This document shows positions 6,692 to 13,437 of a DNA stretch of 14,966 nt, piece after piece. The position numbers were made by a program, and so were the translations under genes. The stretch is from assembly GCA_934474225.1 (NCBI GenBank), contig CAKSLU010000033.1:1-14966 (forward strand), read 5' to 3'. The DNA comes from an uncultured Eubacteriales bacterium. GTDB lineage: Bacteria > Bacillota > Clostridia > Oscillospirales > CAG-272. The first letter of the stretch is position 1; each line of letters begins with the position of its first letter. Under the pieces are notes generated by a model. It saw only the letters and a program-made list of their open reading frames with translations, was not told where the DNA came from and did no database searches.

Positions 6692-7312
6692 ATGGACGGC
6701 GTTATGAACATTACAAAACGGATTGACGACGCCGCGGCGGCGGAAATCGCGAAGATTCGCGCCGATGCCACAGCGGAGATCGCGAAAATCCGGGAAGCGT
6801 CCGATGCGCGCATTGCCGCCATCCGCGCGGACAGCGAGGCAGTCCTGGCACGCGACGCCGCCGAGGCGGAGAAGCGCGCAGAGAGCGCTGCCGAGACGGC
6901 GAAACGCGCCGTCACGCTTGCCGCGCGCGCCGAAGTGCTGGAGGGCGTGTACAAGACCGTGCGCGCACGGCTTGCGGCGCTTTGCGGCAAAGAGCGGGAG
7001 GACTTTCTCCGCGGCGTGCTGCATGCCGCCCTTGCGGAATGCCACGCGCGCGAGGCGCACGCAAAGGCGACTTTCGGCGAGGACATCGCGCCGAAAATGT
7101 ATGTGCTGCGGCTTTCTGCCGCGGACATGCCGCTCGGCGAGGCGCTGACGAAGACCGCGGGCGACAAGGTCACGCTCGGCGCTGCCGCCGATATCGACGG
7201 CGGACTGCTGCTCGAGAGCGGCGACACCTGCATCAACTGTTCGCTCGACATGCTGCTGCGCGACGCGCGGGAGCAGACCGAGCCGCACATCCGCACCGTC
7301 CTCTTCGGCTGA
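6692..7312 (+). CDS. ntpE: V-type ATPase subunit E, peripheral stalk
   Basis: This 206-residue stalk subunit pairs with G/H and binds the top of the A3B3 head. The N-terminal half is a charged, alanine-rich coiled coil with a repeated AEIAKIR motif. The C-terminal half (about 85-206) is the globular domain, ending in the family-like GGLLLESGDTCINCSLDMLL followed by a segment rich in Arg and Glu. The frame also has ATG 6677, five codons upstream, overlapping the K stop; ATG 6692 is preferred because GGAGGA is correctly spaced before it. Subunit C follows after 13 bases. Position between K and C is the standard one. Confidence 0.93.
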   Translation: MDGVMNITKRIDDAAAAEIAKIRADATAEIAKIREASDARIAAIRADSEAVLARDAAEAEKRAESAAETAKRAVTLAARAEVLEGVYKTVRARLAALCGKEREDFLRGVLHAALAECHAREAHAKATFGEDIAPKMYVLRLSAADMPLGEALTKTAGDKVTLGAAADIDGGLLLESGDTCINCSLDMLLRDAREQTEPHIRTVLFG

Positions 7313-7325
7313 GAGGAGGGGCAGA

Positions 7326-8279
7326 ATGGCTTATAAAGACACGGATTTTATGTATGCGTCCGCGCGCGTCAGCGTGTTTGAGACGCGGCTGCTCACCCGC
7401 GAAAAATATATGCAGCTGATCGACGCCGCCACCGAGAAGGACGCCGTCTCGCTGCTCGGCGATGCCTGCGCGCCGGTGTATACCGACGGCGCGTTTGACA
7501 TCGAGGCGACGCTGGAGGGACTTGTCGATACCGCCTTTTCCGAGGTGGCAAAGTCGATTCCCGATGCGAAGCTGTTTGATTTCATGCGCTATGAATTTGA
7601 CGCCAACAATCTGAAGGCGGCAGTTAAGGCGCATGTCGGCGGCATGGAGGCGGACGGCATGCTGTTCGCCTGCGGCACCGTCGCCCCCACGGCGGCGGTG
7701 GAAGCGGTGGAGAGCGGCAATTTTGCGGCGTTTCCGAAGCATATGGCGGCCGCCGCGCCGAAGGCAATCGAGGCGTATGCCGCCACGCGCGACCCGCAGC
7801 GCATCGACCTTACCATCGACCGCGCGGCGTTTGCCGACATGCTGGATGCCGCCGCGGATAAAACGCTGACGGATGCGGTCAAGCTGCGCATCGACGCCAT
7901 CAATGTGCAGTCCGCCGTGCGCATGCTCGACGCGGGCAAGGCGGCGGGGCTCTCCGCTGTGCTGCTCGAGGGCGGCAACCTGCCGGTAAAGACCTTTATG
8001 GTCGCCGACCGCGCCGCGCTTGCGGCGGCGCTTGACGAAAAGGATGCCAAGGTCGCCGTGCTGCTTGCCGATGCGGATGCGTCGCTTGCCGAGATCGGGC
8101 GCGCGACGGAGAAACTGCTCGGCGAGAAGACGGGCGCGCAGTTTGTGCCGTTCGGGCTTGCGAAGATCTACGCCTATCTTTCGGCAGTGCTTGCCGAGGC
8201 GAAGAATCTGCGCATCATTTTCGCCCTGCGTGCCGCGCACGCAGGCAGAGACACGATTCTGCAAAATATTCGGGTGTAA
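7326..8279 (+). CDS. ntpC: V-type ATPase subunit C (d-like), shaft-to-ring linker
   Basis: This 317-residue soluble subunit corresponds to yeast subunit d. It sits as a funnel on the K ring and connects it to the D/F shaft. The sequence is mainly helical, begins MAYKDTDFMYASARVSVFET, and shows the repeated helical pattern of the family, including FMRYEFDANNLKAAV near residue 81. Length is close to the usual 330. A strong GAGGAGGGG (7313-7321) directly after the E stop codon serves the ATG. No membrane segment is seen. A 351-base repeat-containing gap separates it from F. Confidence 0.93.
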   Translation: MAYKDTDFMYASARVSVFETRLLTREKYMQLIDAATEKDAVSLLGDACAPVYTDGAFDIEATLEGLVDTAFSEVAKSIPDAKLFDFMRYEFDANNLKAAVKAHVGGMEADGMLFACGTVAPTAAVEAVESGNFAAFPKHMAAAAPKAIEAYAATRDPQRIDLTIDRAAFADMLDAAADKTLTDAVKLRIDAINVQSAVRMLDAGKAAGLSAVLLEGGNLPVKTFMVADRAALAAALDEKDAKVAVLLADADASLAEIGRATEKLLGEKTGAQFVPFGLAKIYAYLSAVLAEAKNLRIIFALRAAHAGRDTILQNIRV

Positions 8280-8334
8280 AGGAAAAACAGAAAGGCAAAA
8301 GCGGACGGTTAAGCCTCCGCGCGTAAACTAACTA

Positions 8335-8532
8335 AGCCTCCCCCCAGTAAAGGGAGGTGTCGGCGAAGCCGACGGAGGGATTGTTACAGAGCCAAGGAAC
8401 AACCCCTCAGTCACCTGTCGGTTGAGGATGTTTTTCGGTTTCGCTCGCGAAATCGTCGGTGTTCAGCCGACGAAGAAAAACTCCGCGAGACGCTGCGCGT
8501 CTCGGACAGCTCACCCCTTGCACAGGGGAGCC
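8335..8532. repeat. R2 element, full copy 1 (198 bp)
   Basis: This MITE-like block fills most of the C-F gap. Its left end AGCCTCCC...GGGAGGTG and right end CACCCCTTGCACAGGGGAGCC form imperfect terminal inverted repeats. Inside are hairpins GTCGGC-GAA-GCCGAC, ACC-TGTC-GGT, CGTCGG/CCGACG and CGAGACGC-TGC-GCGTCTCG. The central 107 bases are about 95% identical to the copy at 12199-12398. It encodes no transposase. The rest of the gap holds R3 (8549-8602) and short spacers. Confidence 0.85.
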
Positions 8533-8548
8533 GAATCTCGCACAAACC

Positions 8549-8602
8549 GTAGGGCGCCGTCTGTCTCCCGCCGCGTCCAAGCCTTCCCCCAAGGGGGAAG
8601 GC
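8549..8602. repeat. R3 repeat, copy 2
   Basis: This 54-base block is identical to 6072-6125 except at two positions and ends in the hairpin GCCTTCCCCC-AA-GGGGGAAGGC (8581-8602). It follows the flank CACAAACC, which also precedes R1 copies. It sits 28 bases before the F start codon, so the hairpin would lie in the mRNA just ahead of the F ribosome site. Confidence 0.85.
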
Positions 8603-8630
8603 TAAGACACCCGAAAGAAAGGGTTTCACC

Positions 8631-8951
8631 ATGCAAAAAATCGGAATACTCGGCGGACGCGACAGCGTGCTCGGCTTTTTGTCGATCGGCTTTGTCGCGA
8701 TGCCGGTCAAGGACGAGCATGAGGCGCGGCACGCGCTCCACAAGCTCGCGGCAGAGGACTGCGCGGTGATTTTCGTCACCGAGGAATACGCAGAACCGCT
8801 TGCCGAAGACATTGCAAAATACAAGGACAGCCCCACCCCCGCCGTCGTGGTCATTCCGGGCGCGGGCGGCTCCCGGGGGCTGGGCATGGCGGCGCTGCGT
8901 GCCGCCAGCGAACGCGCCATCGGCGCGGACATCCTGTTCAAGGAAGAATAA
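8631..8951 (+). CDS. ntpF: V-type ATPase subunit F, central shaft
   Basis: This 106-residue subunit binds D and forms part of the rotating shaft. The sequence has the typical Rossmann-like pattern: KIGILGGRDSVLGFLSIGF at the start, CAVIFVTEEYAEPL in the middle, VVVIPG, and RAIGADILFKEE at the end. In Enterococcus nomenclature the same protein is NtpG. GAAAGAAAGGG before ATG 8631 is the likely ribosome site. The catalytic A gene starts 22 bases after the stop, so F, A and B form a tight translational block behind the repeat-filled gap. Confidence 0.94.
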   Translation: MQKIGILGGRDSVLGFLSIGFVAMPVKDEHEARHALHKLAAEDCAVIFVTEEYAEPLAEDIAKYKDSPTPAVVVIPGAGGSRGLGMAALRAASERAIGADILFKEE

Positions 8952-8973
8952 TCCGGACGAAAGGACAAACACA

Positions 8974-10749
8974 ATGGTTGAGGGAAAGATAGTCAAGGTT
9001 TCTGGCCCGCTGGTGGTTGCCGAGGGCATGCGCGAGGCAAACATGTTTGACGTCGTGCGCGTCGGCGAAAAGCAGCTGATCGGCGAGATTATCGAGATGC
9101 ACGGCGACCGCGCCTCTGTCCAGGTCTATGAGGAGACGGCAGGCATCGGCCGCGGCGACCGCGTGGTTTCCACCGGCGCACCGCTGTCGGTGGAGCTTGG
9201 CCCCGGCATCATTACAAATATTTACGACGGCATCCAGCGTCCGCTGGAGACCATGCAGGAAAAGTACGGACCGAACATCATCCGCGGCATCGACGAGCCC
9301 GCCATCGACCGCGCGGCGCGCTGGGATTTCCGCGCGACGGCGCACAAGGGCGACCGCGTGCGCGGCGGTGATTTTCTCGGCTATGTCGATGAGACCGAGG
9401 TCATCAAGCACTGGATCATGGTGCCGCCGAAGGTCTCGGGTGAGCTTGTCGAGCTGCTCAGCGGCAGCTACACCGTCACCGACACCATCGGCAAAATCAA
9501 GACCGACAAGGGCGACATCGTCGACCTCACGCTCATGCAGAAGTGGCCGGTGCGCGTGGCGCGCCCCTATGCCGAAAAACTGCCGCCGCGTGAGCCGATG
9601 ATCACGGGGCAGCGCGTCATCGACGCCCTGTTCCCCATCGCCAAGGGCGGCACGGCGTGCGTCCCCGGCCCGTTCGGCTCGGGCAAGACGGTCGTGCAGC
9701 ACCAGCTTGCCAAGTTCAGCGATGTGGACATCGTGGTCTACATCGGCTGCGGCGAGCGCGGCAACGAAATGACCGACGTTTTGCGCGAGTTCCCCGAGCT
9801 TGCCGACCCGCGCACGGGCAAGTCGCTGATGCAGCGCACCGTGCTGATTGCCAACACCTCGGATATGCCGGTCGCGGCGCGCGAAGCGTCGATTTACACC
9901 GGCATCACCATCGCGGAGTACTACCGCGACATGGGCTATTCCGTCGCCGTCATCGCCGACTCCACCTCCCGTTGGGCGGAGGCGCTGCGCGAGATGTCCG
10001 GCAGACTTGAGGAGATGCCCGGCGAGGAAGGCTATCCCGCCTACCTCACCTCCCGTCTGGCGCAGTTCTATGAGCGCGCAGGGCAGGTCGTCTGCCTCGG
10101 CAGCGGCGAGCGCCGCATCGGCACGCTGTCCGCCATCGGCGCGGTCTCCCCGCAGGGCGGCGATATTTCCGAGCCGGTCACGCAGGCGACGCTGCGCATC
10201 GTCAAGGTGTTCTGGGGGCTGGAAGCAAACCTTGCTTACCGCCGCCACTTCCCGGCGATCAACTGGCTGAATTCCTATTCGCTCTACAAGGATCGCCTTG
10301 CCGACTGGTACGGCGAACACGTTGCGCCCGACTGGGGCGCCAAGGTCGGCAGATTCATGTCGATTCTGCAAAACGAAAGCTCGCTCGACGAAATCGTCAA
10401 GCTTGTCGGTATGGACGCGCTGTCCCCCGATGACCGCCTGACGATGGAGGTCGCGCAGAGCGTGCGCGAGGACTTCTTACAGCAGAACGCCTTTGAAGAG
10501 GGCGATATGTACACCTCGCTGCCGAAGCAGTACGCGCTCATTTCGCTGATTCTCGACTTCTACGACAAGGCGCAGGCGGCGCTCCGCCGCGGCGCGGATG
10601 TGCAGAAGATTGCCGACCTCCCCGTGCGCGAGAAGATCGGCAGAGCCAAGAGCGCGGACGACAAAAAGTACAAGCAGATTTACGCCGACATCGAGAAAGA
10701 ACTCGACGCGGCGCTTGACGCCCTGTGCGAAGCGCAGGACGCAGAGTGA
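8974..10749 (+). CDS. ntpA: V-type ATPase catalytic subunit A
   Basis: This 591-residue subunit binds and hydrolyses (or makes) ATP at the A/B interface. The N-terminal barrel starts MVEGKIVKVSGPLVVAEGM. The insertion domain unique to A subunits spans roughly 110-190. The P-loop GPFGSGKT is at 232-239 (Lys238, Thr239), and catalytic Glu261 lies in GCGERGNEM. All fall at the same numbers as in E. hirae NtpA. ADSTSRWAEALREMSGRLEE (328-347) is a further family signature. The frame is open upstream to about 8800, but ATG 8974 gives the family N-terminus and has GAAAGGA eight bases before it; the longer form would overlap F. The AGGAGG for subunit B overlaps its stop codon. Confidence 0.98.
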   Translation: MVEGKIVKVSGPLVVAEGMREANMFDVVRVGEKQLIGEIIEMHGDRASVQVYEETAGIGRGDRVVSTGAPLSVELGPGIITNIYDGIQRPLETMQEKYGPNIIRGIDEPAIDRAARWDFRATAHKGDRVRGGDFLGYVDETEVIKHWIMVPPKVSGELVELLSGSYTVTDTIGKIKTDKGDIVDLTLMQKWPVRVARPYAEKLPPREPMITGQRVIDALFPIAKGGTACVPGPFGSGKTVVQHQLAKFSDVDIVVYIGCGERGNEMTDVLREFPELADPRTGKSLMQRTVLIANTSDMPVAAREASIYTGITIAEYYRDMGYSVAVIADSTSRWAEALREMSGRLEEMPGEEGYPAYLTSRLAQFYERAGQVVCLGSGERRIGTLSAIGAVSPQGGDISEPVTQATLRIVKVFWGLEANLAYRRHFPAINWLNSYSLYKDRLADWYGEHVAPDWGAKVGRFMSILQNESSLDEIVKLVGMDALSPDDRLTMEVAQSVREDFLQQNAFEEGDMYTSLPKQYALISLILDFYDKAQAALRRGADVQKIADLPVREKIGRAKSADDKKYKQIYADIEKELDAALDALCEAQDAE

Positions 10750-10761
10750 GGAGGCGCGACG

Positions 10762-12135
10762 ATGATTAAGGAATACAAGACAATCGAAGAAGTTGCCGGC
10801 CCTCTGATGCTGGTCAAGCGCGTGGACGGCGTCAAATACGACGAGCTGGGCGAGATCGAGCTGCCCGACGGCTCCATCCGCCGCTGCCGCGTGCTCGAGG
10901 TCAACGGCAGTGACGTGCTCGTGCAGCTGTTTGAGAGCAGCGCGGGGCTGAACCTGGCCGAGAGCCGCGTCCGCTTTGCGGGGCACGGCGTGGAGCTGGG
11001 CGTCAGCGAGGACATGCTCGGCCGCGTCTTAAACGGCATGGGTGAGCCGATTGACGGCGGCGCGCCGATCATGGCGGAGAAGTCGCTCGACATCAACGGC
11101 ACGCCGATCAACCCGGCGGCGCGCAATTACCCCTCCGAGTTTATCCAGACCGGCATTTCCACCATCGACGGGCTGAACACGCTGGTGCGCGGCCAGAAGC
11201 TGCCGATTTTCTCCGGCTCGGGTCTGCCGCACGCCAACCTTGCGGCGCAGATCGCGCGCCAGGCCAAGGTGCGCGGCACGGACGAGCGCTTCGCCGTCGT
11301 GTTTGCCGCCGTCGGCATCACCTTCGAGGAGGCGGACTTCTTCATCTCCGACTTCAAGAAGACCGGCGCGATCGACCGCACCGTTCTGTTCATCAACCTG
11401 GCGTCCGACGCGGCGATCGAGCGTATCTCCACCCCGCGTATGGCGCTGACCGCCGCCGAGTATCTCGCCTTTGAATGCGGGATGCACGTGCTGGTCATCA
11501 TGACCGACATCACCAACTACGCCGAGGCGCTGCGCGAGGTCAGCGCGGCGCGCAAGGAGGTTCCCGGCCGCCGCGGCTATCCCGGCTACCTGTACACCGA
11601 CCTTGCAACGATGTATGAGCGCGCGGGCCGCAAGATCGGCTCGGACGGCTCGATCACGATGATCCCGATCCTCACCATGCCCGAGGACGACAAGACGCAC
11701 CCCATCCCCGACCTCACCGGCTACATCACCGAGGGGCAGATCATTCTGTCGCGTGAGATGTACCGCCGCGGCTACCTGCCGCCGGTCGATGTGCTGCCGT
11801 CGCTGTCGCGTCTCAAGGATAAGGGTATCGGCGAGGGCAAGACCCGCCGCGACCACGCCGGTACGATGAACCAGCTGTTCTCGTCCTACGCGCGCGGCAA
11901 GGAGGCGAAGGAGCTGATGGTCGTCCTCGGCGAGGCGGCGCTCACCCCGATGGACCGCCTCTATGCAAAGTTTGCGGACGAGTTTGAGAAGCAGTATATC
12001 AATCAGGGCTTCTATGAGAACCGCACGATTGAGGAGACGCTCGACCTCGGCTGGAAGCTGCTTGCCATCCTGCCGAAGAGCGAGATGAAACGCATCAAGC
12101 CCGACATCGTGGAAGAATACTGGCAGGGAGAGTAA
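10762..12135 (+). CDS. ntpB: V-type ATPase regulatory subunit B
   Basis: This 457-residue non-catalytic partner of A alternates with it in the hexamer. It has the A/B fold, but at the P-loop position it reads SGSGLPHANLA (151-161), lacking the GKT, as expected for B. Arg350 in LPSLSRLKDKGIGEGKTR matches the arginine finger at the same number in E. hirae. DDKTHPIPDLTGYITEGQI (309-327) is a strong family signature. AGGAGG (10749-10754) lies seven bases before the ATG, and the gap to A is 12 bases. Length is typical. Subunit D follows only after a 302-base gap filled by repeats. Confidence 0.98.
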   Translation: MIKEYKTIEEVAGPLMLVKRVDGVKYDELGEIELPDGSIRRCRVLEVNGSDVLVQLFESSAGLNLAESRVRFAGHGVELGVSEDMLGRVLNGMGEPIDGGAPIMAEKSLDINGTPINPAARNYPSEFIQTGISTIDGLNTLVRGQKLPIFSGSGLPHANLAAQIARQAKVRGTDERFAVVFAAVGITFEEADFFISDFKKTGAIDRTVLFINLASDAAIERISTPRMALTAAEYLAFECGMHVLVIMTDITNYAEALREVSAARKEVPGRRGYPGYLYTDLATMYERAGRKIGSDGSITMIPILTMPEDDKTHPIPDLTGYITEGQIILSREMYRRGYLPPVDVLPSLSRLKDKGIGEGKTRRDHAGTMNQLFSSYARGKEAKELMVVLGEAALTPMDRLYAKFADEFEKQYINQGFYENRTIEETLDLGWKLLAILPKSEMKRIKPDIVEEYWQGE

Positions 12136-12169
12136 AAGCGGGACGGGTTGTCGAAAAGGCGCACACACC

Positions 12170-12195
12170 GTAGGGGCGACCACCCATCGCCCGCC
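12170..12195. repeat. R1 left half fused to R2
   Basis: GTAGGGGCGACC...CGCCCGCC is the left arm of the R1 version seen at 5981, preceded by the same flank GGCGCACA-ACCG. After CGCCCGCC the sequence switches to the start of R2 (AAGCCTCCC); the R1 spacer and right arm are missing. It lies just after the B stop codon. Confidence 0.75.
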
Positions 12196-12198
12196 ATA

Positions 12199-12398
12199 AG
12201 CCTCCCTTGTGCAAAGGGAGGTGGCACGGCAACGCCGTGACGGAGGGATTGTTACAGAGCCACGGAACAACCCCTCAGACGGCTATCGCCAGGATGTTTT
12301 TCGGATTCGCTCGCGAAATCGTCGGTGTTCAGCCGACGAAGAAAAACTCCGCGAGACGCATCGCGTCTCGTACAGCTCACCCCTTACACAGGGGAGCC
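12199..12398. repeat. R2 element, full copy 2 (200 bp)
   Basis: This full R2 copy fills most of the gap between B and D. Left-end hairpin CCTCCCTT...AAGGGAGG, then CACGGC-AAC-GCCGTG, GGC-TATC-GCC, CGTCGG/CCGACG, CGAGACGC-ATC-GCGTCTCG, and the right end CCCCTTACACAGGGGAGCC. Compared with 8335-8532, several stems differ in sequence but keep pairing. The plus-strand frame of the D gene stays open through it, so gene callers may extend D wrongly into the repeat. The remaining 40 bases hold the D ribosome site. Confidence 0.85.
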
Positions 12399-12437
12399 TC
12401 TCCCCCCACGCAAAATTTTCCGAAAGGACAGGACAAA

Positions 12438-13106
12438 ATGGCTGAACTGAGAGTCAACCCGACGCGCATGGAGCTGAAAAACCTCAAAAACAAGCTCGCC
12501 ACCGCGCGCCGCGGCCATAAACTGCTCAAAGATAAATGCGACGAGCTGATGCGCCGCTTTCTCGACATTGTCCGCGAGGACAAGGCGATGCGGCAAAAGG
12601 TTGAGGACGAGCTTGCGCTGGTGCACCAATCGTTTGCCACGGCAAGCGCGCTGACCAGCCCCCGCGCCATGCGCGAGGCGCTCATTCTGCCGACCCGCTC
12701 GACGGAACTGTCGGTCTCGACCAAAAATCTGATGAGCGTCGTGGTGCCGACCTTCACGCTTTCGGAAGTCGGCGAGGGCGCGCACGATATGCCTTACGGC
12801 GTCGCGTTCACTTCGGGTGAGTTGGATGCAGCCGTGCGCGAGCTGTCCGCGATGGCGGACGACCTCGTCAAGCTCGCGGAACTGGAAAAGTCCGCGCAGA
12901 TGCTCGCGCAGGAGATCGAACGCACGCGCCGCCGCGTCAACGCGCTGGAATATATCATGATTCCGCGCTACGAAGTCGCCATCAAGGGCATCACCATGAA
13001 GCTGGACGAGAACGAGCGCGGCAACACCACGCGCCTCATGAAGGTCAAGGACATGATGCTCGAGGCGTCCATCGAGGCTAAACGCGCCGCCGATGCACAG
13101 GCATAG
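12438..13106 (+). CDS. ntpD: V-type ATPase subunit D, central shaft
   Basis: This 222-residue rotor shaft turns inside A3B3 and binds F and C. It begins AELRVNPTRMELKNLKNKLA, the start of the N-terminal coiled-coil helix, and ends with the hallmark RRVNALEYIMIPRY and the following helix with ENERGNTTRLMKVKD. The two long helices are separated by a short globular part around 85-135. The open frame reaches to 12207 through the R2 repeat; ATG 12438 is chosen because it gives the family N-terminus and is preceded by AAAGGACAGGA. It is the last gene of the operon; a terminator follows eight bases later. No NtpH or NtpJ homologue follows. Confidence 0.96.
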   Translation: MAELRVNPTRMELKNLKNKLATARRGHKLLKDKCDELMRRFLDIVREDKAMRQKVEDELALVHQSFATASALTSPRAMREALILPTRSTELSVSTKNLMSVVVPTFTLSEVGEGAHDMPYGVAFTSGELDAAVRELSAMADDLVKLAELEKSAQMLAQEIERTRRRVNALEYIMIPRYEVAIKGITMKLDENERGNTTRLMKVKDMMLEASIEAKRAADAQA

Positions 13107-13113
13107 GAAAAAG

Positions 13114-13140
13114 AAAAAAGCCGCCATCGGCGGCTTTTTT
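13114..13140 (+). terminator. Rho-independent terminator of the V-ATPase operon
   Basis: A GCCGCC-ATC-GGCGGC stem (13120-13134) has six A before it and six T after it, eight bases after the subunit D stop. It should end the operon and can also act on the opposite strand. It differs from the terminator at 163-189 only in the loop. Confidence 0.92.
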
Positions 13141-13188
13141 GCGTGATGGAGGGTAGACGTACAAATCCGGACGCAATCTAACTTTTTA

Positions 13189-13288
13189 CCTCCCTCGTTG
13201 AGGGAGGTGTCACGGCTTGCCGTGACGGAAGGAGTCTTGTGGAGAGCAAAACTCCCCCAGTCGCCGTGCGGCTCAGGATGTTTTTGCT
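13189..13288. repeat. R2 element, truncated copy 3
   Basis: The left part of R2 is present: CCTCCCTCGTTGAGGGAGG, then TCACGGC-TT-GCCGTGA, then GCC-GTGC-GGC and CAGGATGTTTTT. The right half with its hairpins and terminal repeat is missing; the sequence passes into the R1 half at 13298-13321. It lies in the 331-base gap between the ATPase terminator and argS; the remainder of that gap is unremarkable apart from the argS promoter. Confidence 0.8.
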
Positions 13289-13297
13289 TTGTACAGG

Positions 13298-13321
13298 CGG
13301 GCGACCGATGGCCGCCCCTAC
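13298..13321. repeat. R1 half copy fused to R2
   Basis: CGGGCGACCGATGG...CCCCTAC is one R1 arm, followed by the flank AGAATAGCGGGAACCG. Read on the minus strand it runs GTAGGGGCGGCC...CGCCCGCCTGTACAAAGCAAAAAC and then turns into R2. Confidence 0.75.
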
Positions 13322-13371
13322 AGAATAGCGGGAACCGCGCACCCCCACCCCTTCTTTTTTGTTTTTCCCTC

Positions 13372-13400
13372 TTGCATTGCCAAAAAGAATGGTATATAAT
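13372..13400 (+). promoter_or_regulatory. Promoter of argS
   Basis: TTGCAT (13372-13377) and a perfect TATAAT (13395-13400) are 17 bases apart. Transcription would start near 13407, leaving a leader of about 30 nt with AAGGAG at 13426-13431, six bases before ATG 13438. The leader is too short for a T-box. Confidence 0.82.
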
Positions 13401-13437
13401 AATGTAGTTATCTATGCTTTCTTTTAAGGAGAATGTT

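Noticed and set aside
8938..10371. A 477-codon minus-strand open frame opposite subunit A
   Set aside because: The plus-strand gene has intact Walker A and catalytic motifs; the antisense frame shows no recognisable motif or ribosome site.
11029..12270. A 413-codon minus-strand open frame opposite subunit B
   Set aside because: It is a shadow of the conserved B gene and starts inside the R2 repeat.
8335..12398. CRISPR array
   Set aside because: Repeat units are long, hairpin-rich and dispersed between genes; there are no short direct repeats with regular unique spacers.
13320..13380. NtpH/NtpJ homologue after subunit D, as in Enterococcus hirae
   Set aside because: After the subunit D terminator there are only repeats and the argS promoter; no such gene is present in the window.
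13401..13437. T-box leader for argS
   Set aside because: The promoter lies too close to the start codon; only about 30 nt of leader remain.
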